A DNA stretch of 42,468 nt, from positions 1 through 42,468 of the forward strand of contig CAIQDA010000494.1 of NCBI GenBank assembly GCA_903870415.1. The letters run 5' to 3'. Source of the DNA: an uncultured delta proteobacterium. GTDB taxonomy: Bacteria; Myxococcota_A; Polyangia; Polyangiales; Polyangiaceae. The notes beneath the pieces were generated by a model. It was not told the DNA's origin, did not search any database, and worked only from the letters and a program-made list of their open reading frames with translations. A program made the position numbers and the translations under genes. How positions within the stretch are numbered: position 1 is the first letter of the stretch; the number at the start of each line of letters is the position of its first letter. Positions 24,036 to 33,922 of this stretch are shown here, piece by piece.

Positions 24036-24578
24036 CTAACCCTTGGTCTTCGGCGCGCCGTCGACCATAAAGCTGACGTTGGGGTAGCCGGCGAAGGCGG
24101 ACGTCTGGAAGACGCTCTTCACCACCACCGCGGGCACATCGCGGTCAATCTGCAGGACGACGACGCCAGGGAATTCCTTGCCCGGACGCGTTTGCTTCCA
24201 GAGCTCTCGCTTGGCCTTGAGCACGTTGAAGAGCTCTTCAATGCGCTTGACCTGCTTCGACTCTTCGATCTCGCGCGTGTTTCCCGTGGTGGCGCCGTCG
24301 ACGAGGATTTGACCCCCGACCACGCCCACAAGCGGAGCGTCGACCATGTCGACGGAGTTCTCGGCCTTAGGAAGACGGACGTTCTTCGCGAGAGGGGTTT
24401 CCCCCGACGAGTTGAACGTCATGAGAAGGAAGACCACGACCACGATCAAGAAGTCGATCATGCTCGTGAGCGAGAGGCCCGCGTTGATATTGCGCTTGCC
24501 CCCGCCGGACACGTGGTCCGAGACAAACTTCAGGGTTATGCCGTGGAGAAGCCGGCGTCCTGGCTGATGAATGGCCAT
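24036..24578 (-). CDS. ExbD/TolR-family protein
   Basis: 180 residues. One N-terminal transmembrane helix carries the essential proton-pathway Asp at D42 (SMIDFLIVVVVFLL). The periplasmic part is about 120 residues ending VPAVVVKSVFQTSAFAGYPNVSFMV, the TolR/ExbD C-terminal fold. These proteins sit in a TolQ/MotA-type channel and convert proton flow into force. It is the second TolR of the minus-strand set, 12 bases after the previous stop, with GGAG four bases before the ATG. Confidence 0.92.
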   Translation of the reverse strand: MAIHQPGRRLLHGITLKFVSDHVSGGGKRNINAGLSLTSMIDFLIVVVVFLLMTFNSSGETPLAKNVRLPKAENSVDMVDAPLVGVVGGQILVDGATTGNTREIEESKQVKRIEELFNVLKAKRELWKQTRPGKEFPGVVVLQIDRDVPAVVVKSVFQTSAFAGYPNVSFMVDGAPKTKG

Positions 24579-24590
24579 GGTGCTCCGTGC

Positions 24591-25172
24591 TCAGTTGACC
24601 GCGAAGGTCACGTTGAAGGCGGGGACGAGATCGCCCGGCTTGCCGCTGTTGAAGGGCCGGTGCGTTTTGTAGATGGCGTCGATGACCGCGACGATGTCCG
24701 AAAACTTGGTGTCGTTGTCCGTGTGAAGGACGGCCTGGTCGAACTTGCGGTCGGAGGCGTCGCGGTGTTTGCCGGTCGCCTTCCACTGCTCCTCGACCTC
24801 GTTCGCCAGCTCTGGATACTTCGAGCCGGTGACCTTGCCCGTGGCGTCGCGAGTCTCTTCCGCTTTTCGCGGAACGCTCTTTTCGATGACCACGGTGGAG
24901 CCCGTCTTCCAGATCAACTTGAAGTTGTTCTGGTCGCGCATTTCCACGTGAAGTGAAGGCTCTGGCTCCACTTGCGTGATCTCCTCGTCGGGCCGCGGCG
25001 GGCCGGGAACCTGAGCATTCGCGTTGATGCGCGACATGTGGCTCCAGACCGCCGTGATGAGGAGGAACGCGATGGTCACCATCAGCAAGTCGATGAAGGG
25101 AACCATGTTGATTTCGGAATCGAGGGCTTTTTTGCCGCCTTTTCCACCGCCGCCTACGTCAACGCCAGCCAT
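24591..25172 (-). CDS. ExbD/TolR-family protein
   Basis: 193 residues. The membrane helix holds the conserved Asp at D28 (MVPFIDLLMVTIAFLL). The periplasmic domain contains an extended polar insert (70-150) and a final FSDIVAVIDAIYKT and FNVTFAVN typical of TolR. A perfect AGGAGG lies six bases before the ATG. It is paired with the TolQ just upstream and a second TolR just downstream, an arrangement matching the M. xanthus AglR-AglQ-AglS motor genes (one TolQ-like, two TolR-like). Confidence 0.93.
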   Translation of the reverse strand: MAGVDVGGGGKGGKKALDSEINMVPFIDLLMVTIAFLLITAVWSHMSRINANAQVPGPPRPDEEITQVEPEPSLHVEMRDQNNFKLIWKTGSTVVIEKSVPRKAEETRDATGKVTGSKYPELANEVEEQWKATGKHRDASDRKFDQAVLHTDNDTKFSDIVAVIDAIYKTHRPFNSGKPGDLVPAFNVTFAVN

Positions 25173-25224
25173 CGAAGCCTCCTACAGGTGCTCGTGCAGA
25201 TGAAACGCCGAAACCGCTGCCTTT

Positions 25225-25878
25225 TCAGGCTGCGAGGTTCTGCGTGTTGACCTTCTGGCGGTTCGCAACGACGAGGTTGAGAACGCGAACGGTCGCTTCG
25301 TTGATGTCGTCTTCGATCTGCTGCGTGAGACCGTTGAGGATCGCGAAGCCGATGAGGGCGGTGATGGCGACGATGAGTCCGAACGCCGTGCAGTTCATCG
25401 CTTCCGAGATGCCTTCTGCGAGGATTCGTGCCTTCTGCGAAGGGTCGACAGACTCTCCGGAGACAGCGCCGAACGACGAGATGAGACCGGAAACGGTGCC
25501 GAGGAGACCCGAGAGCATCGCGAGGTTCGCGAGGAGCGCGAGGAAGCCGGTGCGCGCGCTGAGTTTCGGAAGCTCGCGGAGTGCAGCTTCGTCCATCGCG
25601 GTCTGAACTTCTTCGTCAGGGCGGTTCGTGCGGAGGAGCCCCGCTTGAACAATCTTCGCCATAGGCGCAGGCGTTGCTGCGCACTTCTTTACGGCCGACT
25701 GCACGTCGCCGGCGAGGATGCACTTCTCCATCGTGGAGAGGAATGCGTCCTTCGTGATGCGCGCGGCGGACAGGTAAAGGGCGCGCTCGATGATGATGCC
25801 GAAGACGCACACGGACCAGAAGAGGATCGGCCACATGCCCCAGCCACCCTCTTTGAAGTGCTTCCAAATCGTTGCCAT
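25225..25878 (-). CDS. MotA/TolQ/ExbB proton channel protein
   Basis: 217 residues from ATG 25878. Three membrane helices: WGMWPILFWSVCVFGIIIERALYL (about 12-35), LANLAMLSGLLGTVSGLISSFG (with the family signature GLLGTV), and FGLIVAITALIGFAILNGL. It forms the ring around TolR subunits and carries protons across the inner membrane. A perfect AGGAGG sits 7 bases upstream of the ATG. The ATG at 25935 is rejected. It is the first gene of the minus-strand operon TolQ-TolR-TolR-(membrane protein)-(Roadblock-like), facing a divergent paralogous set. Confidence 0.95.
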   Translation of the reverse strand: MATIWKHFKEGGWGMWPILFWSVCVFGIIIERALYLSAARITKDAFLSTMEKCILAGDVQSAVKKCAATPAPMAKIVQAGLLRTNRPDEEVQTAMDEAALRELPKLSARTGFLALLANLAMLSGLLGTVSGLISSFGAVSGESVDPSQKARILAEGISEAMNCTAFGLIVAITALIGFAILNGLTQQIEDDINEATVRVLNLVVANRQKVNTQNLAA

Positions 25879-25932
25879 ATGAATTCCTCCTGAGATGCGT
25901 GGGCCATGGGGGCCACCACGAACGGTCGCGCA

Positions 25933-25961
25933 CACTGACTCAGGGAGCGGGCCGCGGTCAA
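25933..25961 (-). promoter_or_regulatory. Candidate promoter of the minus-strand TolQ-TolR-TolR operon
   Basis: TTGACC (25961-25956), 17-base spacer, TCAGTG (25938-25933). The -10 is poor. TTGACCGCGGCCC (25961-25949) is identical to the promoter of the two-RRM gene at 35303-35291. Confidence 0.35.
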
Positions 25962-26093
25962 GAGGCCCCGTGGCAGTGAGGGTGGAATTCGGTTCGGGTT
26001 CACCTCTCGCTGCACAAGTTCACTCACGGCAATCCATTCGGCCCCTCGGCAAAGGATTCGCATCGACGGATGGGGCGCTTGTTGCCTCCCGTG

Positions 26094-26123
26094 TTGACGC
26101 GGGGCGGGGAACGCATGTACCGT
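26094..26123 (+). promoter_or_regulatory. Candidate promoter of the plus-strand TolQ-TolR-TolR operon
   Basis: TTGACG (26094-26099), an 18-base spacer and TACCGT (26118-26123), with about 75 bases of leader to the start at 26205. Confidence 0.4.
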
Positions 26124-26204
26124 CCCGAAGTTGAAGGCGGGGGCACTCGAGCGTCCGCCCAAAAACGTCAGCACGCGAAGTTACGCAGGCAAGGAGCGCA
26201 CGGC

Positions 26205-26885
26205 ATGTTCTTGGTCCTTCTCGAAGGGGGTCAGTCGGCATCAAGTGGCAGCGGAGGTCTCATGGAGGCTTTCCGGGAGAACCCCACTTTTCTGTCGATC
26301 AATCTGGTGGTCAGCGCGATTGTTGCTGCGCTCATCGTCAACCGCACCATCCACCAGTTTAAGAACTACTCGATCAACGCTCACGAGCTGATCTCGCAGA
26401 TTAGTACGCTGGTTCGTGCGGGTAATATCGATCGCGCGATCGCGCAAACGAAGGGTCTCGAGCTTCCGCTCTACCGCATCGTTCGCGCAGGTCTCACGAA
26501 CGCAAACAAGGGCGAAGACAAGATCGAAGCGGAGATGTCGTCGGTTTACGACGAGCTCAAGGGCGAGATCGATCGCCACGTCACGGAGCTCTTCGCGCTT
26601 GCGAACATCGCAACGCTGACCGGTCTTCTCGGCACCGTTTTCGGTCTCATCCACACGTTCGGATCGATCTCGCGCCCAGGTCTTTCCGCTGCTGAGAAGT
26701 CCAACCTTCTCGCAAACGGTATCGCCGAAGCGATGTACAACACGGCGTTCGGTCTCGGCATCGCGGTCATCTGTATGACGGCGTTCATGCTCCTCAGCTT
26801 CAACGCGAAGAAGATCCGCCACGAGCTCGAAGGTGCGAAGGACCGCCTCTTCACGCTGCTGACCCTCGACCGCCCGCAGGGCTGA
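26205..26885 (+). CDS. MotA/TolQ/ExbB proton channel protein (second set)
   Basis: 226 residues from ATG 26205 with AAGGAG eight bases upstream. First membrane helix PTFLSINLVVSAIVAALIV (about 27-45); cytoplasmic domain 50-120; then LANIATLTGLLGTVFGLIHTFG with the GLLGTV signature, and AFGLGIAVICMTAFMLLSF. It diverges from the other TolQ gene and is followed by two TolR genes, so the two operons are copies of one design. The two TolQ proteins differ clearly in sequence, so the duplication is not recent. Confidence 0.95.
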   Translation: MFLVLLEGGQSASSGSGGLMEAFRENPTFLSINLVVSAIVAALIVNRTIHQFKNYSINAHELISQISTLVRAGNIDRAIAQTKGLELPLYRIVRAGLTNANKGEDKIEAEMSSVYDELKGEIDRHVTELFALANIATLTGLLGTVFGLIHTFGSISRPGLSAAEKSNLLANGIAEAMYNTAFGLGIAVICMTAFMLLSFNAKKIRHELEGAKDRLFTLLTLDRPQG

Positions 26886-26904
26886 GCGAAGGCCAGGAGA
26901 CACC

Positions 26905-27480
26905 ATGTCCGAGGAAAAGCTTTCCGGTTCTCAGCGGGGCAAGATCCGACGTTTGTCGACGCCTCACGAGGCCGGACCGGACGAAGAGGCGGGCGAACTC
27001 AACATCGTCCCGTTCCTCGACATCATTATGAACGTTCTGATGTTCGTTTTGTCGTCGATCGCCCTGACGTTCATGACGACGCTCGACGTCGCCTCGCCCC
27101 GCGCGGGCAAAGGCGGCGGGCGCGACGCGCAGCAGAACGCCCTTTCGCTCACGGTCATTGTCGTCCCCGACGGCTATTCGATCAAGGCGAAGGGCGGCAA
27201 CGTGGGCCCCGGCTGCACCGACATGGGCGCTGGGCTCGCGGTGCCAAAGAAGGCCGACGGAACCTACGATCACGAGAAGCTCACCGAGTGCGCCGTTCGT
27301 TTGAAGCATTCGAACGACGATTACGCGGACGAGACGACGGTTTCCCTCACGGGCAACCCGGAGATCACTTACGCGGTCATGATCGACACCATCGACGCGC
27401 TTCGGCGTGAGCCGTCCGCGGCGGGTGACGACAAGGCCAAGCTTCTTTTTCCCGACGTGATGTTCAGCGTCATCCGGTGA
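26905..27480 (+). CDS. ExbD/TolR-family protein (second set, first TolR)
   Basis: 191 residues. Membrane helix with Asp39 (NIVPFLDIIMNVLMFVLSSI). The periplasmic domain includes SLTVIVVPDGYSIKAKGG, two cysteines and a final AVMIDTIDALRRE and FPDVMFSVIR. 19 bases after the TolQ stop; a AGGAGA-type site lies 6-10 bases upstream. It may pair with the next TolR as a heterodimeric stator. Confidence 0.92.
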   Translation: MSEEKLSGSQRGKIRRLSTPHEAGPDEEAGELNIVPFLDIIMNVLMFVLSSIALTFMTTLDVASPRAGKGGGRDAQQNALSLTVIVVPDGYSIKAKGGNVGPGCTDMGAGLAVPKKADGTYDHEKLTECAVRLKHSNDDYADETTVSLTGNPEITYAVMIDTIDALRREPSAAGDDKAKLLFPDVMFSVIR

Positions 27481-27484
27481 TTTC

Positions 27485-28102
27485 ATGAGCGACGAAACGC
27501 AGAACGAAACGGGCGGGACCAAACCGCCAACGCGCCAAAAGGCCTCGACGGGGTACTACAAGCGCAAGCTTCGTGCGGCGATCCAGAAGAACGCCCATGA
27601 CAGCGTGCCGATGTACCTCAACATCACGGCCATGCTCGACATGATGACGATCATTCTCGTCTTCATTTTGAAGTCTTCGTCCAACTCGGCGGCGACCATG
27701 CCGCAGTCCGACGACCTGAAAATTCCCAGGTCGGTTCTCACGACCGAGATGAGCGAAGAAGCTCAAAGCGGCGTTCCCGTCATCATCTCGCGCTCGCAGA
27801 TCATGATCGACGGAAACTTCGTGGCGAACGTTCCGGCCAACGCGGTCGGCGGCCTTGAGGCGAAGTACAAGCGAAGCGGTCCTAACGACCTTTTCATTGT
27901 TCCGCTCGCCAACCAAGCCCGAGCATGGCGCGAGCGCGATAAGCAAATTCGCACCGTTCGCGGCAAAGACGCGAGCTACTCCGAGGCGATCATCATCGCG
28001 GACCGTGGCACTCCGTTTCGCGTGATTCTCGAAGTGTTCAACACGCTCAACCAGTCCGAATTCGCCAAGCTTCATCTCTTGGCGCTTCAGGGCAACAAGT
28101 AA
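27485..28102 (+). CDS. ExbD/TolR-family protein (second set, second TolR)
   Basis: 205 residues. A longer basic N-terminus (1-42) precedes the membrane helix with Asp52 (ITAMLDMMTIILVFILK). The periplasmic fold ends VILEVFNTLNQSEFAKLHLLALQG. Four bases after the preceding stop, so translation is coupled. It is the last gene of the operon and is followed by a strong terminator. The predicted role is as the second force-transmitting subunit of a TolQ-TolR-TolR motor. Alternatives are an ExbBD-type energiser for TonB-like import; no TonB gene is nearby. Confidence 0.92.
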   Translation: MSDETQNETGGTKPPTRQKASTGYYKRKLRAAIQKNAHDSVPMYLNITAMLDMMTIILVFILKSSSNSAATMPQSDDLKIPRSVLTTEMSEEAQSGVPVIISRSQIMIDGNFVANVPANAVGGLEAKYKRSGPNDLFIVPLANQARAWRERDKQIRTVRGKDASYSEAIIIADRGTPFRVILEVFNTLNQSEFAKLHLLALQGNK

Positions 28103-28137
28103 GCGACGCGGCCCGTACGGGTCTCGACGCTCTTGGG

Positions 28138-28165
28138 AAAGGGTCCGATTTGTCGGGCCCTTTTT
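28138..28165 (+). terminator. Rho-independent terminator of the plus-strand TolQ-TolR-TolR operon
   Basis: AAAGGGTCCGA (28138-28148) pairs with TCGGGCCCTTT (28153-28163) with one G-U pair and a 4-base loop, followed by more T (to 28165). It lies 35 bases after the last stop. Confidence 0.88.
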
Positions 28166-28281
28166 CATTCCATCGGGTTCCGCCCGCTCCGGTTCATGCG
28201 TGTAAAGTGCACGCAGTGAGGTCGATGCAGAATGCAGTCGTCGACGTTGGGAGACCCGTCACGCGGCTTTTCGGGCGGGGC

Positions 28282-29406
28282 CTACGACTGCCTGTGCGAG
28301 GAGACGCTCATCAGGAAGCCCACGCCGACGAGGTCGGTGACGACGCTCGAGCCGCCGTAGGAGAAGAGCGGAAGCGTGACCCCGACAACGGGAAGCAGGC
28401 CGGTGACCATCCCGAGGTTGAAGACCGCGTGCCAGAAGAAGAGCGCGCCAACGCCGGTTGCGAGGGCGGCTCCGAAGCGGTCGCGTGCGCGGTAGGCGAT
28501 GTCGATCGCCCTCAAAACGAGGAACGCGTAGATCGTCACGAGGACGCAGGCGCCTGCGAATCCCCAGTCTTCCGCGAGGACGGGGAAGGGAAAGTCCGTG
28601 AACTGGTCCGGGAGAAAGTGGAACTGGTTCTGCGTGCCGCGCATGAAGCCCCAGCCCGTGACGCCGCCGTTGCCGATGGCGACGCGAGCGTGGTGCGCGT
28701 GCCAGTTGGCGCCGAGGATATTTTGCTCGGGGTTGAGGAACGCGTCGATTCGCGCGCGCTGGTAGTCCTTCAAAAGGTCGAGTTCCCACACCGCCCACGA
28801 GCACCCCACGATGGTGCCCACGATGCGCAAGATGAGTCCGCCGGGTACCGCGAGAAGCAGCGTCATCGACGCAAAGATGAGCGACAGAATGAGGCCCGTT
28901 CCGAGGTCGGGCTGCTTGATGACGAGAGCCGCGGGAACTGCGGCGATGAGCGCGGGAAACGCGAGGTCGCGGAGGCCTCGTCGCTCGACCGCATGAACGT
29001 TGTGCAAGTGTTTTGCGAGCGCGAGGATCAGCGCGATCTTCATCGTCTCGCTCGGCTGGATGGAGAGCGGTCCGAGCGAAAGCCATCGGGAACTGCCTCG
29101 GATATCGCGTCCGAGCACGAACACGAGAACGAGGAGCACGAGACCCACGCCGTACGAGGGCCAGGCCCACTTTTCGAAAAGTCGGTAATCCACGGACGCG
29201 AGGATTCCCGCGACGATGCCCCCGACGACGAGCCAATAGACCTGCTGAACGTAGAGTTCTTGCAGCGCGAGCTTCGCAGCGGAGGTTGCAGAATACAGGT
29301 TGACGGCGCCGACGACGCACAGCGCGGCAATGCCGAGAAAGAGCGGCCAGTCGAAGTGGTCGCGGGCCGGGACGATGCGGCGCAGCGGTCTTAGTCCTCG
29401 TGCCAT
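28282..29406 (-). CDS. rodA: Rod-shape glycan polymerase RodA
   Basis: 374 residues from ATG 29406, a SEDS-family multi-pass membrane protein with about ten helices. Signatures seen: SLGPLSIQPSE, IKQPDLGTGLI, NPEQNILGANWHAHHARVAIGNGGVTGWGF, FLPDQFTDFPFPVLAEDWGF and PLFSYGGSSV. RodA polymerises lipid II into glycan strands for cell elongation together with the class B PBP encoded just upstream. The start overlaps that gene's stop (TGATG). The ATG at 29595 would lie inside the PBP gene and is rejected. It is the last gene of the mreB-mreC-mreD-pbp2-rodA operon; no typical terminator was found in 28165-28281. Confidence 0.96.
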   Translation of the reverse strand: MARGLRPLRRIVPARDHFDWPLFLGIAALCVVGAVNLYSATSAAKLALQELYVQQVYWLVVGGIVAGILASVDYRLFEKWAWPSYGVGLVLLVLVFVLGRDIRGSSRWLSLGPLSIQPSETMKIALILALAKHLHNVHAVERRGLRDLAFPALIAAVPAALVIKQPDLGTGLILSLIFASMTLLLAVPGGLILRIVGTIVGCSWAVWELDLLKDYQRARIDAFLNPEQNILGANWHAHHARVAIGNGGVTGWGFMRGTQNQFHFLPDQFTDFPFPVLAEDWGFAGACVLVTIYAFLVLRAIDIAYRARDRFGAALATGVGALFFWHAVFNLGMVTGLLPVVGVTLPLFSYGGSSVVTDLVGVGFLMSVSSHRQS

Positions 29407-31385
29407 CAGTGCACCGAGCCTCGGCGCTTGGCGTTGAACTGCGCGTAGTCGTGGAGGATTTGGAACGCGATGGGGGCTGCGACCGCCGGGCCCGATGCGC
29501 CGTGTTCTACGAGAACAACGAGTGCCAGCTCGGGTGCCTGCGACGGGTAGAGAGCTGCGAACCAGGCGTCGTCGCGCGAGTAATACCAGGCCCATTTCGG
29601 GTCATCGCCTGGGTGCGCGGCGTAACCGACCTGAGCTGTTCCTGTTTTTCCTGCGACGGGAAGGGCGGGGTCTCTCAGCGCGTGCGCGGTGCCGTGCGTG
29701 CTGTCGACCACTTGCTTCAGGCCGTCGAGGATGCGCGCCAAATTCTGTGGCTTGAGCGGGATGGTGCGTCGGACGCGCGGGTTGAACTCTTGGAGCAGCT
29801 CGCCATCCGATGAAACGACCGAGCGCACCACTTGAGGGACGTAGAGCGTTCCGCCGTTTCCCAGGGCGGCGTATGCGGCCGCAAGTTGCACGGGGGTCGT
29901 TGTCATCGCGCCCTGACCGATGGCTGTGTTCAGCGAAAAGCCAATCTTGTACGAGCCTCGGAACAGATTGGTGTAGTATGCACGCGTAGGCATTCGCCCT
30001 GGTGATTCCGGGTTGATCGCTAGGCCTGTGCGCTCACCGAAACCGAAGAGCTGCCCCAGGCGTGCGAAGCGATCGATGCCGACGGCCTCCGCGAGCTTGA
30101 AGAAGTAGATGTTGCACGACTGCGCGATGGCCGAGCGCAAGTTGACGACGCCATGCATGTGCGTGCACTTGAAGCGACGCTTGCCGTAGAAGACGAATTG
30201 GTTGCAGACCTCATTCTTCTCGGGTCGGAACGCGTCTTCTTCGAGCCCGGCAAGAGCGGCGAATGGCTTGAACGTGGACCCGGGAGGGAACGCGCCGGTC
30301 GTCGTCTTGTCGAGAAGCGGGTTCAGCGGATCGGTGCGCAAACGGCCGAAGGCTTCGCGGAGGCGGGCTCGGCCCTGGGCTCCGGACACCTCGTTCGGAT
30401 CGAATTCCGGCTTCGAATAAAGCGCGAGGATTCGGCCCGTGCGGACCTCCATCGCGACGACCGCGCCTGCGAGTTGCTTGGCCATCGCGTCCTTGGTCGA
30501 ACGCTGCAGGTCCACGTCGATCGAGAGGCGCAGGTTGCGACCGGCGATGGGATCTTGGCGCGACGGTTCCTCGAGTAGGCTTTGGTAAGCCGGTTCCGTT
30601 CGGTAGCGTCCACGCGCGTCGACGATGCGTTTGATCCATCCGCGCTGGCCGCGGAGCATCGCTTCCCAGGCGCGTTCGAGGCCCACGACGCCGACCGTGT
30701 CGCCAGGCTCGTAGCCGAGTGGATTCAGCTTTCGCTGCTCGTCGAGGGGCAACTCGCCGTAACCCTCGGGACGATGCTTCACGAGCGTTTCCGCGTCGAT
30801 TTCGCCGACGTAGCCCATGAGATGCGCCGTGAGCGACCCGAACGGATAGGTGCGCACCGAACTCTCGATGACCTCGACGCCTTGATACTCTTGCGGATGT
30901 TGCCGAAGTTCGGCGACGACGTCGCGTGGCGCGTCTTCGCGGACCATCACCGACCGCCAGCATGCCGAGTGGTCTTCATCGGTCTTGCATGCGTCGCGGA
31001 GTTTTACGGCCCACGTATCGCGTTCTGCGGGGGTCAGACGGAGCGCGTCCGCGATGGAGGCCCACGTGTCGACCTCGTAGCGTCCGACGCGATGGGGAGG
31101 CCTTCCCGACGGAAGAACGCGACCTGGGACGACGGCCACGTTCCAGGCGGCGCGGTTCGACGCGAGCACTTTTCCGTTTGCGTCCTCGACCACCCCGCGC
31201 GCGGCTGGGAGCGAGACGCGGCGGATGATATTTTCTCGAGCTTCTTCGCGGTAGCGGTCCGCTTCGATGACTTGCAGGTCGAAGAGGCGCCCGATGACGA
31301 CGGCGAAGGTGACGACGACCGCGAGCGCGTACCATTTGAAGCGCCCGCGAAACTCACCGACGTCCGATGGCGACGCCAGTCTCAT
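29406..31385 (-). CDS. mrdA: Penicillin-binding protein 2 (elongation-specific transpeptidase)
   Basis: 659 residues. N-terminal membrane helix (18-36), dimerisation/pedestal region, then the transpeptidase domain with the catalytic STFK (S370-K373), SCN (423-425) and KTGT (580-583). The insert 150-260 with YPFGSLTAHLMGYVG and the long MRE-type N-terminal domain identify it as PBP2 rather than PBP3. It crosslinks peptidoglycan with RodA under MreB control. Its ATG overlaps the mreD stop (ATGA, 31385-31382), and its stop overlaps rodA. Confidence 0.96.
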   Translation of the reverse strand: MRLASPSDVGEFRGRFKWYALAVVVTFAVVIGRLFDLQVIEADRYREEARENIIRRVSLPAARGVVEDANGKVLASNRAAWNVAVVPGRVLPSGRPPHRVGRYEVDTWASIADALRLTPAERDTWAVKLRDACKTDEDHSACWRSVMVREDAPRDVVAELRQHPQEYQGVEVIESSVRTYPFGSLTAHLMGYVGEIDAETLVKHRPEGYGELPLDEQRKLNPLGYEPGDTVGVVGLERAWEAMLRGQRGWIKRIVDARGRYRTEPAYQSLLEEPSRQDPIAGRNLRLSIDVDLQRSTKDAMAKQLAGAVVAMEVRTGRILALYSKPEFDPNEVSGAQGRARLREAFGRLRTDPLNPLLDKTTTGAFPPGSTFKPFAALAGLEEDAFRPEKNEVCNQFVFYGKRRFKCTHMHGVVNLRSAIAQSCNIYFFKLAEAVGIDRFARLGQLFGFGERTGLAINPESPGRMPTRAYYTNLFRGSYKIGFSLNTAIGQGAMTTTPVQLAAAYAALGNGGTLYVPQVVRSVVSSDGELLQEFNPRVRRTIPLKPQNLARILDGLKQVVDSTHGTAHALRDPALPVAGKTGTAQVGYAAHPGDDPKWAWYYSRDDAWFAALYPSQAPELALVVLVEHGASGPAVAAPIAFQILHDYAQFNAKRRGSVH

Positions 31386-31900
31386 GGGAGCTCCTGCGCC
31401 TGTGCGCGAGAGCGCGCCGCGAGCGCATCGACGATGCGAAAAACTGCGGGTGCCGCGACAGCCGTTGCGAGCGCCCGCGGAACGACGAACGGGTAGAGGG
31501 CGCGCGGCACCCATGCATCGCGGCCGAAGATCGAGAGCACGACAAGACCGAAGGTGCTTTCGAGCACCGAGAAAACGAGCGCGAGCGCGAGCTGCGTGAG
31601 AAGGGTTTGCGCCGAGAGCCGAACGCCGATGCCGCGAGCGAGAAGAAAGAGCGCGACGTACGCGAACGTGTGAAAGCCCATGGGCGCGCTTCCGACGACG
31701 TCGGCGAGGTACCCCGATGCGAACGCGAAGGCGCTGCCGCGAAGGGTCGAGACTTCATGAACGCCCGCGTAGATGACCGCAGGAACCACGAGTGACGGGA
31801 TGGCTCCGTACGCCGCGGCCGCGGGCACGACGCGGTGGAACATCGCTTGCGCAAACACCAAGCCGACGCCAAGCGCCACGAGCGTCGAGTTTCGGATCAT
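31382..31900 (-). CDS. mreD: Rod-shape-determining protein MreD
   Basis: 172 residues, hydrophobic, about five membrane helices (ATLVALGVGLVFAQA-type start, GYLADVVGSAPMGFHTFAYVALFLL typical of MreD). It links MreC to the PBP2-RodA synthase in the membrane. ATG 31900 overlaps the mreC stop (ATGA), and its stop overlaps the PBP2 start. Identification relies on position and hydropathy as MreD diverges strongly. Confidence 0.9.
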   Translation of the reverse strand: MIRNSTLVALGVGLVFAQAMFHRVVPAAAAYGAIPSLVVPAVIYAGVHEVSTLRGSAFAFASGYLADVVGSAPMGFHTFAYVALFLLARGIGVRLSAQTLLTQLALALVFSVLESTFGLVVLSIFGRDAWVPRALYPFVVPRALATAVAAPAVFRIVDALAARSRAQAQELP

Positions 31901-32765
31901 CGATCCGCTCCACGCTTAGGAACCGGAGGGCCCTCGTTGGGGGTTGCGTCGAGGAGCACGAGCACGTGTTCGAGCCGCGAAAAGTCGACGGTCGGCTCGG
32001 CCTCGACTTCTTGCTCGCGACCGATTTCGCGGCGCACGACTTTGGTGACCCGCGCCACCGGAAGCCCGCGTGGAAACCAGCGACCCTTGCCGCTAGTCAC
32101 CAGCAAATCTCCGACGCTCACGTCGTCGCGTGCGTCGACCATTTCGACCTTCGCGGCGTAACGAGCAACGTCTCCCGTTCCGCGAACGAAGCCGCGCGCG
32201 TGCGTGCGCTCGTCTTCCACGTCGACACCGAAGGCGGCATCCACCGCAAGCTGCACGTCGGCTGTGTCGCCGGAAACCCGAAGGACCGAACCCACGACGC
32301 CATCGGTGCCGATAACCGGCATGTGCGATCGAAGATCGGGGACGCCGCGATCGATGACGATGCGCACCACGCGGAAGAAGGGGCTGAAGTCTTTGGCGAC
32401 GACTTGGGCCGATACAGATTCGGCTTCGACCGACCGCTTGAGCTGCACCATGCGACGAAGTTCGACGTTCTCGACGGCGGCGCGCTCGGACTCATGGAGA
32501 CTTGCGCGAAGCTGAGCGTTTTCAGCTTTCAAGTCCGCGTTTTGTCTGCGTGTATCCTGCAGCCAAATGTAGTCGCCCCAAATTGAAACGGCGCCGCGCG
32601 TGACGCGAGCGATGCCGAGTTCGAGCAAGCCCGAGAGGCGAAGGACGCCGCGATCGAGCCCCGTGAGCTGGTCCGGATGACGGAGGCTTGCGCGGAGGAA
32701 GAAGAAAGGCGCGACCACGAGGGACGCCACGACAACGAGATCGCGTAGGCTGCGCGGCGACGCCA

Positions 32766-32766
<1 letters not shown>
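31897..32766 (-). CDS. mreC: Rod-shape-determining protein MreC
   Basis: 289 residues. One N-terminal membrane helix (8-28), a coiled coil (about 70-115, RRQNADLKAENAQLRASL), then the two beta-barrel periplasmic domain with VGSVLRVSGDTADVQLAVD and GDLLVTSGKGRWFPRGLPVARV. MreC organises the elongasome from the periplasm. The start ATG 32766 overlaps the mreB stop by one base (TGATG). Confidence 0.96.
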
Positions 32767-33815
<1,049 letters not shown>

Positions 33816-33871
33816 CTAGAACGGCCAGGCCATCGTGTGCTGCCCCTGCCCAACGCAGGAGGGGCGCCCCG

Positions 33872-33905
33872 AAAAACCGGCGTCCTCTCCGCGTGAACGC
33901 AGAGG
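33872..33905 (-). terminator. Candidate terminator of rpmG
   Basis: On the minus strand a stem CCTCTGCG (33905-33898) pairs with CGCGGAGAGG (33893-33884) around TTCA with one bulge, followed after 7 bases by five U (33876-33872). The stem-to-U distance is longer than usual. Confidence 0.4.
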
Positions 33906-33922
33906 CAGCAACATCGGGGGCA

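Larger units (their letters stand above)
25879..26204. other. 326-base divergent promoter region between two TolQ/TolR operons
   Basis: No gene is seen. The minus-strand operon has AGGAGG at 25891-25886 and a candidate promoter TTGACC-17-TCAGTG at 25961-25933. The plus-strand operon has TTGACG-18-TACCGT at 26094-26123 and AAGGAG eight bases before ATG 26205. No long inverted repeat was seen. The region could coordinate the two operons. Confidence 0.6.

Noticed and set aside
28150-29394. Long plus-strand reading frame opposite rodA
   Set aside because: It is a shadow of the RodA frame; the translation is Asp/Glu/Arg-rich and has no domain.
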